NCBI GenBank assembly: GCA_016867265.1
Contig: VGJW01000004.1
Span: 62,001 to 126,000 of the forward strand
Direction: 5' to 3'
Origin: Candidatus Tanganyikabacteria bacterium
GTDB taxonomy: Bacteria; Cyanobacteriota; Sericytochromatia; S15B-MN24; VGJW01
Length of the DNA: 64,000 bases
Position numbers and translations under genes: made by a program. Under the pieces are notes generated by a model. The model made no database searches. It was not told the origin of the DNA and was given only the letters and a program-made list of their open reading frames with translations. This document shows positions 8,750 to 17,911 of the stretch, piece after piece; the first letter of the stretch is position 1; each line of letters opens with the position of its first letter.

Positions 8750-9349
8750 TCAGTTGCCCTTCTCGCGAAGCAGGGCGGCTTCGGCCCGGGGAAAGCACAA
8801 CAGCAAGCCGTCGTTAAGGGCCAGCAACGTGAACCTGAAACCCATCACCGCGAGGGCAACAGGGAAAGCGATCTGGAACTGGGCTTGCGTGATGCCGAAG
8901 GCGACCTCCTCGCCCCCGTGCGCCAACTCGTCGCGGAGGTAGGGCACGACAATCACCAACAGCCAGAAGCACGTGAAGCCGGAGAGTGCCTCAGCGATGA
9001 CCTCTGCCCCGCGACGCAGGGAATCCGGCAGGACACGGACGAGGGCATCCATCGCGAGATGGCGCCGGGCGTGCGTGGCCGTCATCGCGCCGAACAATCC
9101 CGTGAGCAGGACAAAATGGCGCAACAGGCCATCTGCCCACGACCAACCGGACTGGAAGAACTCGCGCAGGACGACCTGCCCGAGTCCCAGGAAGATCATC
9201 CCGGCCAGAAGCAGGCCAAGCAGACCCACCTCTGCGGCCACCAACCATCGGTCGAGGCGGAAGAGCGGTGCCAAGAGCGGAAGCTCGAGGCGGGTCGCAC
9301 CGGCGTCCGCGCCATCTGGAGCCACCGCGCCCCCGAACGGTCCTGTCAC
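8750..9349 (-). CDS. dctQ: TRAP transporter small permease subunit DctQ
   Basis: 199 residues with four predicted membrane helices. The second carries the DctQ pattern VVLREFFQSGWSWADGLLRH, followed by RRHLAMDALVRVLP. The frame stays open upstream into dctP, but the GTG at 9349, 4 bases after the dctP stop, gives a normal-length protein and is chosen. It bridges the binding protein and DctM in the membrane. Confidence 0.88.
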   Translation of the reverse strand: MTGPFGGAVAPDGADAGATRLELPLLAPLFRLDRWLVAAEVGLLGLLLAGMIFLGLGQVVLREFFQSGWSWADGLLRHFVLLTGLFGAMTATHARRHLAMDALVRVLPDSLRRGAEVIAEALSGFTCFWLLVIVVPYLRDELAHGGEEVAFGITQAQFQIAFPVALAVMGFRFTLLALNDGLLLCFPRAEAALLREKGN

Positions 9350-9353
9350 GCGT

Positions 9354-10346
9354 CTAGCGCCCCGCGGACTGGCGGACCTGACGCAGCAAGTCGGCAGGAT
9401 AGAGCGAACCGACCAGTTCATCTGCCACGCGGTCCGCCGCCTGGCGAACCCGCTTGCGATCCTCGGCAGGCAACGACGTCAATTGCACGCCCTGGCGCTT
9501 GAGTGCCTCGAGGGCCTTGCGATTGTCTTCCCGTCCTTCACGCACCAGTGTCTCGCAGTGACGGCGGGACGCCTCGCGCAGGACCCGTTGCTGCTCCGGC
9601 GAAAGGCCATCCCAGGCCTTTCGCGTCACGACCAGGGCGCCGACCGACTGCGTCAGGCGGAAGTCAAGCGCGTAGCGGACCTTGGAGTTCCATTGGAGCG
9701 CCACGAGGCCTTGGGGAGAGTTGTAGACGCCATCGACCATGCCGGTCTGCAAAGAGGTCAGGACGCTCGTGATCGCCAGTGGCGTCGGCTGGAGACCGAG
9801 CTCCTTGAAGATGGCCTCCGCGAGGCGGTCATTCTCCCACATCCACATGCGGGTTCCCTTGAAGTCCGCGAGGCGCCTGATCGGCTTGTTGGTAAAGACA
9901 TAGACGGGACCGACCTCGGCCCAGCCGAGCAGCACATGATCCTTTTCCCCGAGGCGCGCACCCAACTGGTCCTCGACCTTGGCCGTCACCCTGTCGACGT
10001 CGGCATCCGAGTCATAAAGCATGGGCAACTCAAGGACGCGAACCTGGGGCTCGATGAGGCCGAGCCCCATGCCGGTCAGCGCGGCACCCTGCAACTGGCC
10101 GCGTCGCATCTTGCGGACGACATCCGGCTCGTCCCCCATCACCCCGCCCCCGATGAAGCGGATGCGAATCTCGCCGGAGGTCTTTTCGGAGACCTCGTCG
10201 CTGATGCGCTTGAAGGTCTGGTCCCACTTGGAACCAGGTGGCGCGAGGAAAGCCACCTTGAGGGTCTTGGCTGCCAGAGCGGCAGGTGCCTGAAACACGA
10301 AGAAGCTGCCCAGAACGGCAGCGGCAAGCATATGGGACAGGTTCAT
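9354..10346 (-). CDS. dctP: TRAP transporter substrate-binding protein DctP
   Basis: 330 residues with a Sec signal peptide (MLAAAVLGSFFVFQAPAALA, likely cleaved after ALA). The mature part is a DctP-family periplasmic receptor: TLKVAFLAPPGSKWDQTF at the start, the IRRLADFKGTRMW segment, and SLQTGMVDGVYNSP. The usual carboxylate-binding Arg may be the R of KGTRMW; ligand identity cannot be read from sequence. Companion genes are tatT upstream and dctQ-dctM downstream. Confidence 0.92.
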   Translation of the reverse strand: MNLSHMLAAAVLGSFFVFQAPAALAAKTLKVAFLAPPGSKWDQTFKRISDEVSEKTSGEIRIRFIGGGVMGDEPDVVRKMRRGQLQGAALTGMGLGLIEPQVRVLELPMLYDSDADVDRVTAKVEDQLGARLGEKDHVLLGWAEVGPVYVFTNKPIRRLADFKGTRMWMWENDRLAEAIFKELGLQPTPLAITSVLTSLQTGMVDGVYNSPQGLVALQWNSKVRYALDFRLTQSVGALVVTRKAWDGLSPEQQRVLREASRRHCETLVREGREDNRKALEALKRQGVQLTSLPAEDRKRVRQAADRVADELVGSLYPADLLRQVRQSAGR

Positions 10347-10351
10347 GATTT

Positions 10352-11413
10352 CTACCTCCGAGCCTTCGGACGAGGGGACCCCGGCATGCGGTTCCGCACG
10401 GCCGGCGCAGGCGTCTTCCGGACCCTGGGCGAGGGCGTCGGGGACGGGGCGGGAGCGGCCTCGGCGTCAGTGGCCTCGGCACCCGTGTCTTCGGCCGCTT
10501 CAAGGTCGAAGCAGTCCGCGATCCGATCGAGCAGAATCCGCGCCCGACGTTGCGCCAACAGGTTCGCAAGGCGCTCTTCCGGCAGGACATCCGACGGCGT
10601 CGCGATGACCGCCTCGAGCACCCTGCGGAATTCGGCCGCGTCCTGCGTCTGAACGCAACCATATTGCGCATAGAGGACATCCGTCATCAGGAAGCGACCG
10701 CCCGAGGCCTCGCGCGCCCGCGACCAGGCGGCCTTGGCCGCGGCAGGGTCGCCCCCCAAGAGCGTCGGCCTCGACGCATAGCGCACCATCAAGAAGGCCT
10801 GGGCACCACCGTGATAGTAACCCGGCGCCAGTTCCTCCACGCGCCGCATCATCATCTCGGCTTTCTCGAACTCGGCGCTCAACTCGATGTCGTCGAAGGA
10901 GAGGAGGGCAAGTTGGCCCCAGTTGTACGCCATCCAGAACAGGGCAGGCACCTCGGGAAAACCAGCCGAGGCCACGGCGGCCCGGAAGACCTCAAGATCG
11001 CCGTCAACACCCGCCACGAAGCCCGGCAACGATGTCAGTCCTCGCATCGCATAGGCTCGCCCTTCCCGAAAAGCCTTCCGCGCCTGCGCAAGCGCGTCCT
11101 GCGGCGGCTCGAAACCGGGCGTGAGCACCGGGTCGAGGTAGCCCAGCGCATAGCCTCCGAGCGCCTGGGCTACAGCGACGTTGACAGGAGCATGATCCGG
11201 GGCGAGGTCGGCGAGGAAGCGCAGCTGCGCCAGATTGCCCGGGATGTCGACGCGGGAGCGCTCCGCATCCCCGGAGGCGAACATCTCCGCACTGCGCCAC
11301 CGCACGACAGGCATGGCTGCCCCGGCCAGCAGCGCGCATCCGGGCAGGGTCGTCAGCGTGGCGAGGAACGCGAGGCGAACGACAAGCGCACGAAGGTCAA
11401 AGTGGCATTGCAC
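10352..11413 (-). CDS. tatT: TatT-like lipoprotein, T component of a TPAT-type TRAP transporter
   Basis: 353 residues: lipoprotein signal (LTTLPGC, Cys near residue 27), a helical-repeat body with the TatT pattern, and an Ala/Pro-rich tail. Recognisable pieces are VVRWRSAEMFASGD, PALFWMAYNWGQLALLSF and EELAPGYYHGGAQAFLMVRYAS. In Treponema, TatT forms a trimer with pores and binds the DctP-like partner TatP; such tetratricopeptide-associated TRAP systems are thought to move hydrophobic ligands. Here it heads the operon tatT-dctP-dctQ-dctM-MFS-small protein. The start is GTG at 11413 without a clear Shine-Dalgarno. Confidence 0.85.
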   Translation of the reverse strand: MQCHFDLRALVVRLAFLATLTTLPGCALLAGAAMPVVRWRSAEMFASGDAERSRVDIPGNLAQLRFLADLAPDHAPVNVAVAQALGGYALGYLDPVLTPGFEPPQDALAQARKAFREGRAYAMRGLTSLPGFVAGVDGDLEVFRAAVASAGFPEVPALFWMAYNWGQLALLSFDDIELSAEFEKAEMMMRRVEELAPGYYHGGAQAFLMVRYASRPTLLGGDPAAAKAAWSRAREASGGRFLMTDVLYAQYGCVQTQDAAEFRRVLEAVIATPSDVLPEERLANLLAQRRARILLDRIADCFDLEAAEDTGAEATDAEAAPAPSPTPSPRVRKTPAPAVRNRMPGSPRPKARR

Positions 11414-11558
11414 GCCAAAAGGTTAGGACACGGGGGGCTGCTTGTCCAACTTCACATGGGCAGCCCAACGTGCGCAAACCGGGACGCAAGATACACGGCG
11501 GAGATGGGGATAACAGGAGAGACGACTGTTTGCCTCAGATTTTCGGGAGTCCCCTATC

Positions 11559-13301
11559 ATGTCCGAAGTCCACAACCGCGGGTCCGTCCATCGCCTCGGG
11601 CGCGTCGGGCAGGTCCGATCGTCGCTCGACAAGGCGCTGCGGGCCGCCGAACCGCGGCTCGAGGCGGACCAGACCGCGTTAAGGTCCTCGCCCGTCGCGC
11701 GCGGGTCGAGTGTCAAGGACCAGATCCTCGCGCTCGATGGCAGACGCAGGGACACCCGGGACCGTATCGACGTCGTGGCCGGACAACTGGCCAAGGCCCA
11801 GCAGATCCAAGAGCGTCTCGAGCAGGAGATCGAGGCGAAGCGTCGCGACCTGGCAGAACTCGAGCAGCGCGGTGCAGGACTCGAGGATGCCAAGGCCCGC
11901 CTTGAGGCAGATCTGGATCAGGATTTGCGCAAGCTGGAGGGTCTCGAGCAGCGCGTTCGCGACCTGAAGGCCGAAGCCAAGGCCCTCGCGGCACAGGGCA
12001 ACGAGCTGGCCGAGGCTCATCGGGAAGCCTTCGTCAAGGCGCGGACGGCCAAGGCCTACTATGACTACCTGAAGGGACTCGACCCGCGAACACTGCCGGA
12101 GGGCGCCCTCCAGCGGGCCGAGCGTGAATGGCGGTCCGCCGAGGCAGCCGCGGCGGAAAAGGGCCTCAAGACCGGTGAGTCCGACATTGCACGCAACAGG
12201 GATGCACGGGACGGCAACGCTCGGGCAACCGGCAGGGCCGAGCGCGATGTGACGTCACAGCAAGGAATCGTGGCCCGGATCGGCGAGGCCGTCTCCAAGG
12301 CACGGGCCGAACTGCTGGGTGTCCGCCAGAAGGCAGGGGAGCTCGAGCAGCGCACCCGGGCCCAGGAACAGGAGGCTTCAGCCAACCTCGACGAGATTCG
12401 CGCCGCACGCGGCAGGATTGATGACTTGGGCCGCTCGCTCGAACGCCTGACCCAAGAGAGGAACACGCTTCTCGAACGGGCTCTCGATGCCGACCAGCGC
12501 ACCCTTGCCAAGATCCGGCGTGAGGAGCAGGCGCTCGCGGCCGAGACTGAACGGGTCAAGGACGCCATCCGCGCGGCACAGGACCTGTTCGATCGGGCCA
12601 TGGCACGGCGGGACGCCCTGAAGGGTGAGCAGGCCGAACTTGCGCGCCAATTGGCCGAATTGCAGGCCGAACTGCGCCGGCTGGGCGAGGAGCGCGGCCA
12701 CACGCAGGGTGAGATATCCGGTGCCAAGGAAGGCGTGGCGCGGGCGGCCGACGCCATCAGGCGGCTTGAGGGCAGCGACCAGAATCTGGTTCAGCGCGGC
12801 AACGACCTGAGCGACACCCGCTTCGACCTGTTGCGCGAACAGGCCGGTCTCGACCGGCTTGCGCAACTGGACCCCGACCAGCTCTCGGAGCGGGATCGCC
12901 AGCGACTTGCGAGACGGCCCGAGCTCGAGCGCCGGATCGCGGATCTGACCGGTCGCATTTCGGACCTCAATGGCAAGCGGCAAGACGTCGCCCGCGAGAT
13001 CGACAGCCAAGAGCAGCGCATCGCCGAAGCCAAGCAGCGCATCGCCGGGGCACAGCGTCGCCTGTCGCGCATCGAGCAGTCCATCGACAAAGACAGCGCC
13101 TCGGCCAACCGGGCGCGTGAAGAGCTGCGTGCGGCCGAGGACGAGTTGCGCAGCGCCACGGAAGGTGCCCGGAAGGCCCTGGCCGCTCAGGACAAGCTGC
13201 GCGGGGATCTCGAGGACATCGGTCGGGAGCAGCGTCAACTGCTGGGGGCCCGGGAACAGGTGCTCCGGGAGATCCAGGATCTGCTGTCCCTGCGGGAGTA
13301 G
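11559..13301 (+). CDS. Long coiled-coil protein of unknown function
   Basis: 580 residues, almost entirely heptad-rich coiled coil from about residue 15 to the end (for example EQEIEAKRRDLAELEQRG and ERRIADLTGRISDLNGKR). There is no signal peptide, membrane segment, ATPase head or Cys. The first 15 residues (RGSVHRLGRVGQVR) are basic. SMC-like arms without heads, filament or scaffold proteins look like this, but composition alone cannot assign a role. The upstream gap (11414-11558) separates it from the divergent tatT operon and should hold both promoters. The next gene begins 8 bases after its stop. Confidence 0.75.
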   Translation: MSEVHNRGSVHRLGRVGQVRSSLDKALRAAEPRLEADQTALRSSPVARGSSVKDQILALDGRRRDTRDRIDVVAGQLAKAQQIQERLEQEIEAKRRDLAELEQRGAGLEDAKARLEADLDQDLRKLEGLEQRVRDLKAEAKALAAQGNELAEAHREAFVKARTAKAYYDYLKGLDPRTLPEGALQRAEREWRSAEAAAAEKGLKTGESDIARNRDARDGNARATGRAERDVTSQQGIVARIGEAVSKARAELLGVRQKAGELEQRTRAQEQEASANLDEIRAARGRIDDLGRSLERLTQERNTLLERALDADQRTLAKIRREEQALAAETERVKDAIRAAQDLFDRAMARRDALKGEQAELARQLAELQAELRRLGEERGHTQGEISGAKEGVARAADAIRRLEGSDQNLVQRGNDLSDTRFDLLREQAGLDRLAQLDPDQLSERDRQRLARRPELERRIADLTGRISDLNGKRQDVAREIDSQEQRIAEAKQRIAGAQRRLSRIEQSIDKDSASANRAREELRAAEDELRSATEGARKALAAQDKLRGDLEDIGREQRQLLGAREQVLREIQDLLSLRE

Positions 13302-13309
13302 GGCCGGTC

Positions 13310-14770
13310 ATGCTCCCGATGCCGGGGTATGCTGCAAGCAGCATGCCCCGGCATCGTGGCTTCAAGGGGACTCCGTGGTCCTTGGTCTTGGCGTGTCTGC
13401 CCGGCTGCGCGACCCCGACGCCTGCGCCACCGCCGGTCACGCTGTCCGAGGTCGTCGAGCCGGAGATTCGGCTCATCGGTTGGCGGGCGAATGTCGACGA
13501 AGGCGCGATCACGGCACTCGTGACGGCCGTGGGCGGTACGACCCTCAACCGGCCCCTGCCTGACGTCAGCACATTGGTGTTCCCGAGCGAAGATCGGGCG
13601 AAGTCGGCGGAGGAACGCCTCGCCGCGAGTGGTCTTGCCCGCTGGGTCAGCCGTAACCATCGCCGGTCGCTTGGCCTGTTGCCCGTGGCATCCGGGGCAT
13701 CGGCAGAATCGGACAGGACCATCCAGTCCTTCGGGGATCTCAACACCGGCTCGAGCAACCAATGGGGCCTGGCCCAGGCAAACATCCCTGCCGCTTGGCA
13801 GGCCTATCCGAGCATACGGGGCCAAGGAGTGCTCGTAGGCGTCCTCGACTCCGGAGTCGACTACCGCCACCCGGATCTGGCCCTGAACATGGCACGCGAC
13901 GGCGCCGGACAAAGGCTGCACGTCGATGCAATCGAGGCTGCCGGGCGCAACGACAGCTGCCTCGGCCTCACCTACAGCTATGCGACCGCCTACTCGGACG
14001 CGTCGCATCCGGGGCCCGACGGGAACGGCCATGGCACCCACGTGGCCGGCATCATCGGCGCCGTGGGCGACAATCAACCCGGCCTGCGCAACAACATCGT
14101 CGGCGTGGCCCCCTCGGTCCGCATCGTGGACATCAAAGCCATGGACTGCCAGGGGGGGGGGACGGACGATGTCATCGCACTGGGCATCCGTCGTGCCGTC
14201 GATCTTGGCGTCCGGGTCCTGAACATGTCCATCGGGGGCGAGGAGCCTGCGCCCATCCTTGCGGAGGCCATGGCCTACGGCCAGGCTCGAGGCGTCCTGT
14301 TCGTGGTGGCAGCAGGCAATGGCAGCGGCGTCCCTGTCTACTACCCCGCCGCCTACGCCGGGGTCCTGGCCGTGGGAGCGCTGGATCCTCGAGGCAGGCG
14401 TGCGAGCTATGGCAATATCGGCCCTGAGATGGGGGTCGTGGCGGCAGGTGGCGGGCTCAGCCAAGACTCGGAAGGCATCCTGTCGACGCTGCCGACCTAC
14501 GCCCACATGCTCTCCTTGGGACGGAGCCAAGGATCCTGGCCCGGACATGGTCGTGTCTCAGGAACGTCCCAGGCCTCGCCCCTCGTGGCAGGCCTCGCTG
14601 CCCTCATCCTCTCCCAGGAACCCGGACTCTCGGCCGACCAGGTGCGCCTGAGAATCCTCGCGTCCGCGACGGACGTGGGAACGTCCGGCTTCGACCCGGA
14701 AACGGGCTGGGGCCGAGTCGATGCCCTGGCTGCGCTCGGCATGCAACAACCGACCGGGAGCCGACCTTGA
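13310..14770 (+). CDS. Subtilisin-like (S8) serine protease, probable lipoprotein
   Basis: 486 residues. The N-terminus holds a short hydrophobic stretch and a weak lipobox (ACLPGC, Cys33). Residues 50-120 resemble an I9-like prodomain. The catalytic triad of family S8 is clear: Asp180 (VGVLDSGVDYRHPDL), His241 (GNGHGTHVAGI) and Ser420 (SGTSQASPLVAG), with oxyanion Asn337 (AAGNGSG). It should be an envelope protease facing away from the cytoplasm. The ATG at 13310 follows gggagtaggg and is preferred; ATGs at 13319 and 13343 are alternatives. A run of ten G (14152-14161) lies in frame between the catalytic His and Ser. The stop overlaps the next start (TTGA). Confidence 0.92.
   Translation: MLPMPGYAASSMPRHRGFKGTPWSLVLACLPGCATPTPAPPPVTLSEVVEPEIRLIGWRANVDEGAITALVTAVGGTTLNRPLPDVSTLVFPSEDRAKSAEERLAASGLARWVSRNHRRSLGLLPVASGASAESDRTIQSFGDLNTGSSNQWGLAQANIPAAWQAYPSIRGQGVLVGVLDSGVDYRHPDLALNMARDGAGQRLHVDAIEAAGRNDSCLGLTYSYATAYSDASHPGPDGNGHGTHVAGIIGAVGDNQPGLRNNIVGVAPSVRIVDIKAMDCQGGGTDDVIALGIRRAVDLGVRVLNMSIGGEEPAPILAEAMAYGQARGVLFVVAAGNGSGVPVYYPAAYAGVLAVGALDPRGRRASYGNIGPEMGVVAAGGGLSQDSEGILSTLPTYAHMLSLGRSQGSWPGHGRVSGTSQASPLVAGLAALILSQEPGLSADQVRLRILASATDVGTSGFDPETGWGRVDALAALGMQQPTGSRP
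13319..13354 (+). promoter_or_regulatory. Stable hairpin across the start region of the protease gene
   Basis: Two 16-nt arms, 13319-13334 and 13339-13354, pair completely around the loop caag if one G-U pair is allowed. The hairpin covers the second and third possible ATG codons of the protease. With no T tract it is a poor terminator for the coiled-coil gene; it could instead damp translation of the protease. Confidence 0.5.
14152..14161 (+). repeat. Homopolymer of ten G inside the protease gene
   Basis: The codons cag ggg ggg ggg acg encode QGGGT (residues 281-285). A tract this long can slip during replication, and a change of one base would truncate the protease before its catalytic Ser. 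Confidence 0.8.
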
Positions 14771-16083
14771 ATACCCGGGCCCACGTGGCACTTGGGCTGG
14801 TCCTGACGGGTTGCCCGGCCACGGCCTCTACCTCGCCCACCTCCACACCTCCCGTCACGCGTACGGTCGTGTCGACACCATTGCCCGGCAACGGCCAGGG
14901 CGCTCCTCCGGGTGGCCAAGATCGCTGCGAGACGGACGGGGGATGCATCAGTCCCTCCAACCTGATAGGCGGCAGCCTGAGGGTCCAGGTCCGGGATACG
15001 GCCGATGCCCCCCTCGCCGGTGCCACGGTGGTCGCCGCCGGCTCGGGCCTGGGGTTCGGCCGGACGGATGGCGCGGGCGCTCGTGCCTTCGACGACATGA
15101 GCGCCGGCATCTACACGGTCACGGTCTCGGCGGTCGGCCACTTGACGCAACAGGCAACGATTTCACTCGCGGCGGTACCCCAGCCTAAAATCGGTTCTTC
15201 CCAGGTCACCATCCCCGTCGTGCAACTGTCCTTTCGCCTCGCGCCGACCACCCGCATCCTCGAAGGCAGCCTGCGGGACACATCGGGCCAGCCTGTCAGC
15301 GGGGCACGCATCGTGCTGGGCCTCCAGGACACCGAGTCCGGTCCTGACGGAAGCTATCGCCTCGAAGCAGGACCCGGCACGGGTGCCGCAACCATCCACC
15401 ACGTCGGATTCGAGGAGGAGACGACGACCGGCGGTGCCGGGGTGCTGACGTCGCGACCGGTGACCCTGAGCCTCACGGGATGGCCCTACGGCGAGCCGGA
15501 CGCCGCCACGCTCGCCCGGCTTCAGGCCGCGATGGGCCAGGCTCCCCTTTCGATTTCCGGTCCCGTCGCGGCATCGCCAAGGCTTGGCACGGTGCTCTGG
15601 TGTGCGGCCCCCGCAGCCCTGTCACCCGGCGAGGAGGAAGCCCTGAGCCAGCACCTCGATCTGGGCGGAACGGTCCTCGTTTCGGCAGACTGGGGTGCGG
15701 CCAAGGGCCTTGCCGCCGTGCGTCTTCAGGAAGTCCTGCGCCGGCTCGGGGCCTACACGCGCATCGACATCGTGCGTGCATCGAACGGTCTTCCCGATCT
15801 GTTGCCTGATTGGGAGGTGCCGTTCGATGACCTGAATCTCACCATGCAGGGAGCCTGCACCGTCGAGGCCGCGCCCCCGTCGACCATCCTCGGAACCGTG
15901 CCCCTCGCTGCTTATCGAGTCGCATCAGGCACGGCCCGGGGCTACCGACTGGCCGTCAGCCGCAGGACGGGACGCGGCCGACTGCTCATCGTGGGCGACA
16001 CCCAGATGCTGTGGCCTGCCGATGACACCGCAGCCAACGCGGCAGCCCGGTGGCTGAGACGGATTGTCGCGCGGATGGGCTGA
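14767..16083 (+). CDS. Lipoprotein with carboxypeptidase-regulatory-like domains
   Basis: 438 residues starting at a TTG that overlaps the protease stop, so the two are coupled. A lipobox (LVLTGC) is followed by a Thr/Ser/Pro linker. Two beta-sandwich CarboxypepD_reg-like units follow: GSLRVQVRDTADAPLAGATV and, further on, ILEGSLRDTSGQPVSGARIV. The C-terminal 180 residues (AALSPGEEEALSQHLDLGG, then RLLIVGDTQMLW) resemble the Rossmann-like DUF4350/glutamine-amidotransferase-like fold, but without a clear catalytic Cys. Probably a surface or periplasmic binding protein acting with the upstream protease; the role is inferred only from the pairing. Confidence 0.75.
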   Translation: MNTRAHVALGLVLTGCPATASTSPTSTPPVTRTVVSTPLPGNGQGAPPGGQDRCETDGGCISPSNLIGGSLRVQVRDTADAPLAGATVVAAGSGLGFGRTDGAGARAFDDMSAGIYTVTVSAVGHLTQQATISLAAVPQPKIGSSQVTIPVVQLSFRLAPTTRILEGSLRDTSGQPVSGARIVLGLQDTESGPDGSYRLEAGPGTGAATIHHVGFEEETTTGGAGVLTSRPVTLSLTGWPYGEPDAATLARLQAAMGQAPLSISGPVAASPRLGTVLWCAAPAALSPGEEEALSQHLDLGGTVLVSADWGAAKGLAAVRLQEVLRRLGAYTRIDIVRASNGLPDLLPDWEVPFDDLNLTMQGACTVEAAPPSTILGTVPLAAYRVASGTARGYRLAVSRRTGRGRLLIVGDTQMLWPADDTAANAAARWLRRIVARMG

Positions 16084-16095
16084 ACACGGCCTCGC

Positions 16096-17613
16096 TCAAC
16101 GCCGGGGCTCGGCCACCCAGATCGAGCCTGCGGGACCGACCTCCCCGAGCAGCACCTTGCGGCCGGCTACCTTGACCGTGCGGCCCGAAAGGACCTCGCG
16201 AAGCACGGTGCCATCAGCCAGGCTGGTATCGGCCACCGGCACCTCGAGGCGTCCCGCTGCATCACCAGCATTGACGACGACCAGCGCGCGGCTCTCTCCC
16301 TGCCAATCGCGAAGATAAGCCCAGAGACGCCGATCGTTGTGGCGAAGCAGGGTCTGGAACCAGCCGTCGCGCAGCGCGCGTACCTCACGGCGCGCCTTGA
16401 TGAGGGCGCGGTAGTGACGGAGCGTGCCGGCATCCCACTGCGCCGTCTGCCAAGGGAAACACCGCCGATCGTCGGGGTCCTTGCCTCCGGTCATGCCGAC
16501 TTCGTCACCGTAATAGACGACGGGTGTCCCGGGATAGGTCATCTGCAGGAGCACGGCCGCCCGTTGGCGTTCCGGCCGCTCACCCGTCTCGAATCGGAAG
16601 CGTTCGACATCATGACTGCCCAGGATGTTGAACATCGCGTTGGTCGAGGGTCCGCCCCAGCCCCGCTGCGTGGCCAACTCCCTGTCGAGCGTGTCGACAT
16701 CCATCTGGCGCTTGGCCGCGAAGGCCACCAAGGCCTTCTGGAAAGGATAGTTCATCGTGGCATCGAAGCGCCCGAGCCAAGGACGCGGATCGTCCCAAAT
16801 CTCGCCGACGAGATAGGCCTCGGGATTGATGGCGAGGACCTTGGCGCGGAAAGCTTCCCAGAAGCCTGGCTCGGAGATCTCGTTGGGCACATCAAGACGC
16901 CAGCCATCGATACCCATGCGCGTCCAGTGCGGCACGACCGTATCGAGGATGTAGTCCCGCACGGCGGGATTGCGGAAGTTGAGCTTTGGCAACGTCGCAA
17001 AGCCCCACCACGAGTCATAATTGGGCCGGGGCTGCTGCACCACGGGAAAACCGTAGAAGTTGTACCAAGACCAGAAGGGTGATTCAGGACCCTTGCGGGC
17101 CGCCTCGCGGAAGCCGGCGAACTGATCACCCGTGTGGTTGAAGACGCCGTCGAGGATGATGCGCATGCCCCGGGCGTGGACATCCGCGACCAAGGCGCGG
17201 AAGGCGGCCTCGTCGCCAAATGCGGGGTCAATCCGCAAGTAATCCGTTGTGTCGTACTTGTGGTTCGAGGGAGACTGGAAGATGGGATTCAGGTAGAGCG
17301 CCGTGACACCGAGGCTCTGCAGGTGGTCGAGATGCTGCCGGATGCCCTCGAGGTCTCCCCCGAAGAAATTCGTGATGGTCGGCTTGCCCCCCCACGGCTC
17401 GGTACCTGGCGGATCATTGGTCGCCGAGCCGTTCGCGAAGCGATCCGGGAATATCTGGTAGAAGACGGCGTCCTTGGCCCACGCCGGGGCGCCCTGCCGA
17501 ACACTGCGCGCGCCGAGCCCGTTGCGCTCTGATGCGACCAACGTCCCGCGGGGGGCGGACAGGCCACAACCCGCAACCAGACCAGCCAAGGCTAGAATCG
17601 ACGCACGATGCAT
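16096..17613 (-). CDS. GH13 alpha-amylase/neopullulanase-like lipoprotein
   Basis: 505 residues with a lipobox (GLVAGC, Cys16), so anchored outside the inner membrane. The (beta/alpha)8 domain begins near residue 45 (DAVFYQIFPDRFANG). Conserved regions include DGVFNHTGD, GWRLDVPNE (nucleophile Asp241), YLVGEIWDD (acid/base Glu271) and LGSHDVERF (Asp335). Such enzymes cleave alpha-1,4-glucans or cyclomaltodextrins, some with transfer activity. A beta-sandwich C domain ends the protein. It converges on the preceding lipoprotein gene and is transcribed alone. Confidence 0.9.
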   Translation of the reverse strand: MHRASILALAGLVAGCGLSAPRGTLVASERNGLGARSVRQGAPAWAKDAVFYQIFPDRFANGSATNDPPGTEPWGGKPTITNFFGGDLEGIRQHLDHLQSLGVTALYLNPIFQSPSNHKYDTTDYLRIDPAFGDEAAFRALVADVHARGMRIILDGVFNHTGDQFAGFREAARKGPESPFWSWYNFYGFPVVQQPRPNYDSWWGFATLPKLNFRNPAVRDYILDTVVPHWTRMGIDGWRLDVPNEISEPGFWEAFRAKVLAINPEAYLVGEIWDDPRPWLGRFDATMNYPFQKALVAFAAKRQMDVDTLDRELATQRGWGGPSTNAMFNILGSHDVERFRFETGERPERQRAAVLLQMTYPGTPVVYYGDEVGMTGGKDPDDRRCFPWQTAQWDAGTLRHYRALIKARREVRALRDGWFQTLLRHNDRRLWAYLRDWQGESRALVVVNAGDAAGRLEVPVADTSLADGTVLREVLSGRTVKVAGRKVLLGEVGPAGSIWVAEPRR

Positions 17614-17710
17614 TATCTGACGCTCTCCGAGCTACATTGAGGAACCAACGGGCAAACAAGCTGTTAAAGTAGAGGTTACACGACGTTAATGGCAAAGGGA
17701 AGCCCCCGGC

Positions 17711-17911
17711 ATGACATTCCACGACATGCGCGCAGCATTGGATCAGGCGCTGGCGTCGGGCCCGAGGGACCAGCAGCATCTGGTCGCGACGGTCGACGCG
17801 GCCTGGGCCTGGATAGAGGCAAATCCCGAGGCCGGTGAGGAAGCCATCACGGACCTCAGGGTCCGGATTGCGCACGCCGAGAGCCTTATCGGTCGCTACT
17901 TCGGCATGTAA
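17711..17911 (+). CDS. Small hypothetical protein
   Basis: 66 residues, acidic and helical (MTFHDMRAALDQALASG ... AESLIGRYFGM). It has a Shine-Dalgarno-like aaaggga upstream of the ATG and ends 16 bases inside the convergent redoxin gene. Composition looks coding, but I do not recognise a family. Confidence 0.5.
   Translation: MTFHDMRAALDQALASGPRDQQHLVATVDAAWAWIEANPEAGEEAITDLRVRIAHAESLIGRYFGM

Noticed and set aside
7687-8817. 376-codon plus-strand frame opposite dctM
   Set aside because: Composed of Asp/Gln/Gly/His typical of the reverse complement of a membrane protein gene.
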